9,009 bases of DNA, from positions 1 to 9,009 of the forward strand of contig CALWAB010000089.1 in NCBI GenBank assembly GCA_944372745.1, in the 5' to 3' direction. A program made the translations under genes and the position numbers. The stretch comes from an uncultured Clostridia bacterium. Its GTDB lineage: Bacteria; Bacillota; Clostridia; Christensenellales; UBA1242. The notes below the pieces were generated by a model. It was not told the DNA's origin and did no database searches. It saw only the letters and a program-made list of their open reading frames with translations. Numbering within the stretch: position 1 is the first letter of the stretch; each line of letters opens with the position of its first letter. Positions 6,521 through 9,009 of this stretch are shown here, piece after piece.

Positions 6521-6584
6521 GGCAGTGTGCCGTCACACTCGTACGCAAGTCATCATCGCACCTACCCATTGCACACAATCATTT

Positions 6585-7127
6585 TTACATTTGAAATGAG
6601 TGTTTTTGAGAAATCATTTCGCATATTTTATCGCACGCTTCGTCTATGGCTACATTTAAAATTTCCATTTTGTCTTTTTTGATTGGAGCAAGCACATAAT
6701 CAACAAGCGGTATATCTTCAGGTTTGCCTACGCCAATGCGTATACGCGCAAAGTTTTCCGTGCCTAATTCTGCTACGCAATTTCTTAATCCATTATGAGT
6801 ACCGCCACTTCCGTGTGCTTTATAGCGAAATGTGCCTGCGTTTAAATCTATATCATCGGAAATGACTATAATATTTTCTAGTGGTATTTTAAATTTTTTA
6901 ACAAGTTCTCGCAGACTTATTCCACTATTATTCATATATGTTTGTGGCTTTACTAACATAATTTTATCACTAGAATAAAATCCTTCTGCTACAAGTGCGT
7001 GGCATTTGTTTTTTGTAAACGCTAAATCAAAGCGTTTTGCTAGTCTATCCGCCGTCAAAAAGCCCATATTATGTGGCGTATACTCGTACTCCTTGCCATA
7101 ATTGCCAAGTCCTACTATTAATAACAT
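6585..7127 (-). CDS. pth: Peptidyl-tRNA hydrolase
   Basis: This cytoplasmic esterase releases tRNA from peptidyl-tRNA that drops off ribosomes. The bacterial Pth fold is clear: GLGNYGKEYEYTPHNMGF at 6-23 with catalytic His19 and Asn9; KPQTYMNNSG (60-69) with the substrate-binding Asn66; SDDIDL (90-95) with Asp91 as the partner of the catalytic His; and HGSGGTHNGLRN (105-116) with Asn112. The length of 180 residues is normal. Two usually conserved positions differ: Tyr10 in place of Pro (GLGNPG) and Pro18 in place of Arg (TRHN). The key polar residues are retained, so the enzyme is probably active. AGGAG lies 6 nt before ATG 7127. The pth-mfd-foldase order is the familiar Firmicutes arrangement. 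Repeat locus 3 begins soon after the stop, and no conventional terminator is seen. Confidence 0.97.
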   Translation of the reverse strand: MLLIVGLGNYGKEYEYTPHNMGFLTADRLAKRFDLAFTKNKCHALVAEGFYSSDKIMLVKPQTYMNNSGISLRELVKKFKIPLENIIVISDDIDLNAGTFRYKAHGSGGTHNGLRNCVAELGTENFARIRIGVGKPEDIPLVDYVLAPIKKDKMEILNVAIDEACDKICEMISQKHSFQM

Positions 7128-7319
7128 TTTCTTCTCCTTATATTTTTTTTATTACTTTTATAAAATTAACAATTATTTAAACTAATAAATTATTATTTTG
7201 ATACCTATACCTAATTAAAATATTTCATAGTATTACAATAAATTACACTTAAAATACATAAAACTAACAAAATATGTAAATTAAACAGAATAAATATTGT
7301 TTAGAAATCACACAAATAC
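7128..7319. other. AT-rich gap upstream of pth, without repeats
   Basis: This 192-nt spacer holds the pth ribosome binding site next to the gene and otherwise only AT-rich sequence. A possible minus-strand promoter is TTGTTA (7265-7270), 17 nt, TGTAAT (7242-7247), but matches of this quality are common in such DNA. A weak TAAACA/TGTTTA foldback (about 7282-7303) near the tadA stop is not a convincing terminator. None of the palindromic repeat modules occurs here. Confidence 0.35.
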
Positions 7320-7880
7320 TTATTTATTTCTCAAACTTTTAAAAAATTTAGAGAGAATGTCTGCACATTCATTCTCTAAGACTCCGCCTATAATTTCTTT
7401 TGGTCTATGGTTAAAGCGTGCATCTTGAGGCAAATTATATAGCGTACCACAACAACCTGCTTTCGAATCATAAGCCCCAAATATCACTCTATTAATTCTA
7501 GAATTAATAATCGCCCCACTGCACATTGGACAAGGTTCTAATGTGACATACAATTCACAGTCGACTAAATGCCAAGTTTTGAGTTTTTTGCTCGCCTTTT
7601 TGATTGCTAAAATTTCGGCGTGTGCGGTAGCATCCTTGGTCGTTTGTCTAAGATTGTGTGTGCGTGCTATCACCTTATCGTTGAGAACCAATACTGCCCC
7701 TATTGGCACTTCGCCTTTCTTTTGTGCCTTTTCCGCTTCTTTGAGAGCCATTCTCATAAATATAATATCGCGTTCACTATATTGTGATTTCTCCAGATTT
7801 AGTTTATACGCCTCAATTTGATTATCCATAACGCAAGGTATGTCGTTATTATTTAGAAACTCGCTACTCTGCTTGTCCAT
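7320..7880 (-). CDS. tadA: tRNA-specific adenosine deaminase TadA
   Basis: This zinc enzyme deaminates A34 to inosine in the wobble position of tRNA-Arg(ACG). The cytidine/deoxycytidylate deaminase motifs are complete: HAE at 87-89 (zinc-ligand His87, proton-shuttle Glu89) and PCPMC at 116-120 (zinc ligands Cys117 and Cys120). The core is EVPIGAVLV (57-65), then TLEPCPMCSGAIINSRI (113-129), then the usual YDSKAGCCGTL region (137-147). The 186 residues exceed the usual 150-160 because about 30 residues precede the ordinary start of the domain (near FMRMALKEAEKAQ). ATG 7880 is preferred because AAAGGA lies 8 nt upstream, while the internal ATG at 7829 has no ribosome binding site. The start lies inside the last codons of rsmD (17-nt overlap), which suggests translational coupling. 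Confidence 0.95.
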   Translation of the reverse strand: MDKQSSEFLNNNDIPCVMDNQIEAYKLNLEKSQYSERDIIFMRMALKEAEKAQKKGEVPIGAVLVLNDKVIARTHNLRQTTKDATAHAEILAIKKASKKLKTWHLVDCELYVTLEPCPMCSGAIINSRINRVIFGAYDSKAGCCGTLYNLPQDARFNHRPKEIIGGVLENECADILSKFFKSLRNK

Positions 7881-8445
7881 TGCTAATTTCCTTTAAATTC
7901 TTAGGTTTTAATAATAAAATGCGTTTTATGCCAAATGTCCTATTTTTGAGTTCTTCGTAAATTTCATACACTTCTTGAGACATTGTATCTTCTTTCGCCA
8001 TTTCAACAACGCAAATACTCTCAGCGTGTATCAATTTTAAGTCATATAACATAATAAGTGCCTGAGATTCTAAATTTTTATGATATGGGGGGTCTAATAA
8101 CACTATGTCAAAAATATCGCCACGCCTTTTAAATGATTTTAATGCCCTATCATAAGGCATATTTATAATTTCAGGAGTGTAGTGCATAGTATTCGCATTC
8201 TTTTTCGTCAATTCACAACTCTTAGGATTTTGGTCAACAAATATTGCACTTTCGGCATATCTACTCAAACATTCAAGCCCCAATGCCCCTGAACCGCTAA
8301 ATAGGTCCAGCACTTTAGCGTCTTTAATATAATCATTTAAAAGTCCAAACATACTTGTTTTGACTAAATCGGCAGTCGGTCGCACGCCTTCAAAATTGGG
8401 CAACAACAATTTTTTGCCCCTATTTCTTCCACTAATAATTCTCAC
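7864..8445 (-). CDS. rsmD: 16S rRNA (guanine966-N2)-methyltransferase RsmD
   Basis: This S-adenosylmethionine-dependent enzyme methylates N2 of G966 in 16S rRNA during 30S assembly. Visible motifs, numbered from the GTG start, are: VRIISGRNRGKKL at the N-terminus (family-typical MRIISG...G.L); VRPTADLVKTSMFGLL (about 21-36); the SAM-binding motif DLFSGSGALGLECLSR (about 47-62); an acidic second-strand residue in FVDQNP; and the catalytic DPPY (about 118-121). The 193-residue length is normal. The start is uncertain. GTG 8445 matches where family members begin. An ATG at 8463 would add MCYIIC. Neither has a Shine-Dalgarno site. The gene overlaps tadA by 17 nt and ends with TAG. See the separate promoter entry for a possible leaderless start. 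Confidence 0.93.
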   Translation of the reverse strand: MRIISGRNRGKKLLLPNFEGVRPTADLVKTSMFGLLNDYIKDAKVLDLFSGSGALGLECLSRYAESAIFVDQNPKSCELTKKNANTMHYTPEIINMPYDRALKSFKRRGDIFDIVLLDPPYHKNLESQALIMLYDLKLIHAESICVVEMAKEDTMSQEVYEIYEELKNRTFGIKRILLLKPKNLKEISNGQAE

Positions 8446-8451
8446 GCATAT

Positions 8452-8480
8452 AATATAGCACATTTTTTTATTTTCAACAA
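8452..8480 (-). promoter_or_regulatory. Candidate promoter giving a leaderless rsmD-tadA transcript
   Basis: On the minus strand, TTGTTG (8475-8480), 17 nt, then TATATT (8452-8457) preceded by TGC as an extended -10. Six nucleotides after the -10 comes GTG 8445, so transcription would start at or next to the start codon. The -35 matches the consensus at only 3 of 6 positions and the region is AT-rich, so a chance match is possible. Confidence 0.4.
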
Positions 8481-8533
8481 GTTTTTACGAATATTTAAAA
8501 TTTAAAATTTCAGTCTTTATTAAATTTTAACAA

Positions 8534-8564
8534 AAAACAAATAAGATAAAAACCTATTTGTTTT
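8534..8564 (-). terminator. AT-rich terminator-like hairpin after the alanine racemase gene
   Basis: On the minus strand, AAAACAAATA (8555-8564) pairs perfectly over 10 bp with TATTTGTTTT (8534-8543) around an 11-nt loop and runs into a T-rich tail (TTTTTTGTT). It starts 11 nt after the stop at 8575. The stem has a single G-C pair, so it is weak for an intrinsic terminator, but its position between two transcription units fits. Confidence 0.5.
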
Positions 8565-8574
8565 AAAAATTACT

Positions 8575-9009
8575 TTAAATTCTTGTTAGATTAAAATTTG
8601 TAAGCACTTCATATTCTATTGTGTTCGAAAGTTTTGCCCAATCGCGTGCGGTCAATATTTCATCGCCGTCTTGCCCCAATATTGTAGCCCATTCACCTAT
8701 TAAGTTTTCTATCTCTACTTGTTTATATTTTAATTCGTTTTGAATATTTGCATTATTTTCATTGGTTGCTTTATTTTCGTTTTTGCTATTTAATTCTTTC
8801 CCACTATTTATATGACTTTGTAAATCAACATTATAAGCATTGTCTTTTTCATCACTTGCATTTTTACTTTCATTAATTTTGTTATTTTCTTCATTTTCTA
8901 TTCTATCCACTTCATCTTGTACTTTAGCAAAAATATTTTGCAATATTTCTTCTAAGGGTATTATATTAAATATTGATGAAGTACTCATTCCATTATCAAA
9001 AAGTTTATA
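8575..9009 (-). CDS. alr: Probable alanine racemase, C-terminal part with Asn/Glu-rich insertion
   Basis: The gene runs off the right edge. The frame is open upstream of the internal ATG at 8988 (seven more codons, YKLFDNG), so that ATG is unlikely to be the true start. The last about 41 residues (LIGEWATILGQDGDEILTAR, then DWAKL, NTIEYEVLTNFNLTRI) match the end of PLP-dependent alanine racemases, where VGD.V.LIG...G.EIT..., GTI.YEVL... and a final R close the beta-barrel domain. Alanine racemase makes D-alanine for peptidoglycan. Just before this tail lies an unusual segment of about 65 residues (residues 26-90 from Met 8988), very rich in Asn (about 16) and Glu (about 10) with many Lys and Ser. 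It looks like low-complexity, disordered sequence inserted in the C-terminal domain. The catalytic lysine and tyrosine regions would lie outside the window, so function cannot be confirmed. The identification rests on the tail alone. Confidence 0.68.
   Translation of the reverse strand, partial: YKLFDNGMSTSSIFNIIPLEEILQNIFAKVQDEVDRIENEENNKINESKNASDEKDNAYNVDLQSHINSGKELNSKNENKATNENNANIQNELKYKQVEIENLIGEWATILGQDGDEILTARDWAKLSNTIEYEVLTNFNLTRI

Larger units (their letters stand above)
6105..6550. repeat. Palindromic repeat locus 3 (between pth and mfd)
   Basis: This is the largest and most rearranged copy. It holds: a CTAGGGAAC/GTTCCCTAG hairpin (6105-6127); AACCCTAG; GGGTG/CACCC with loop ATGC (6147-6160); a GC-rich 14-bp hairpin (6159-6193); CAGTGACCAATGCCGTA; TAGGGGAT/ATCCCCTA with loop TTC (6263-6281); CAAGGAC/GTCCTTG (6292-6309); CCTTGACCTATGGTCTTGG; the long palindrome (6314-6520); a GTGTG-CCGT-CACAC hairpin (about 6525-6538); and GTACGCAAGTC (6541-6551). 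Compared with loci 1 and 2 it contains extra modules inserted between conserved blocks. It starts 37 nt from mfd and ends about 35 nt from the pth stop. No coding region is supported. Confidence 0.8.

Noticed and set aside
168..6550. CRISPR array
   Set aside because: The repeats are palindromic, variable, in separate gaps and not regularly spaced by unique spacers. No cas genes are present.
7320..7829. tadA starting at the internal ATG 7829
   Set aside because: There is no ribosome binding site ahead of it, whereas ATG 7880 has AAAGGA at 8-nt spacing and overlaps rsmD in a coupled arrangement.
8575..8988. A complete 137-residue protein starting at ATG 8988
   Set aside because: The frame remains open to the window edge and the tail belongs to a much longer enzyme family, so it is read as the end of a truncated-by-window gene.

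Overview
This window comes from an AT-rich bacterial chromosome and probably from a Firmicutes (Clostridia-like) lineage. The evidence for that is the low GC, AGGAG-type ribosome binding sites, a lipoprotein foldase, and the gene order pth - mfd - PrsA-like foldase, which is familiar in that group. Genus or species cannot be named from the sequence. The spoVT and fin genes that often sit beside mfd in spore formers are not between these genes, so sporulation is not supported here. The genetic code looks standard (TGG for Trp, TAA and TAG stops).

All six genes lie on the minus strand, so transcription runs from right to left. From the right edge they are: the C-terminal end of a probable alanine racemase (8575-9009, cut by the window, with a long Asn/Glu-rich insertion); an AT-rich terminator-like hairpin; rsmD (16S rRNA methyltransferase); tadA (tRNA adenosine deaminase), which overlaps rsmD by 17 nt; a 192-nt AT-rich gap; pth (peptidyl-tRNA hydrolase); mfd (transcription-repair coupling factor); and a PrsA-like lipoprotein foldase with its own promoter and a clear intrinsic terminator. 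Four of the six genes serve translation, RNA modification or transcription-coupled repair. The other two act on the cell envelope (D-alanine supply and extracytoplasmic folding).

The most unusual content is non-coding. The three large gaps (1-562, 2252-2758 and 6068-6584) carry a modular, highly palindromic, GC-richer repeat family that contrasts with the AT-rich gaps at 7128-7319 and 8446-8574, which have none. Each locus has, in the same left-to-right order, small CTAGGG...CCCTAG or GGGGAT...ATCCCC hairpins, a GGTGGG/GGGGTG-ATGC hairpin, and a long imperfect palindrome (about 130-210 bp) whose arms begin GTGGTCTT and end AAGACCAC. Inside the long palindrome is a perfect 10-bp stem on the theme TTAGTGCGT/ACGCACTAA. 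Paired base changes between copies keep the stems intact, which suggests that the folded structure is what is conserved. This family is the best candidate in the window for something undescribed. No protein gene for mobilising it is present.
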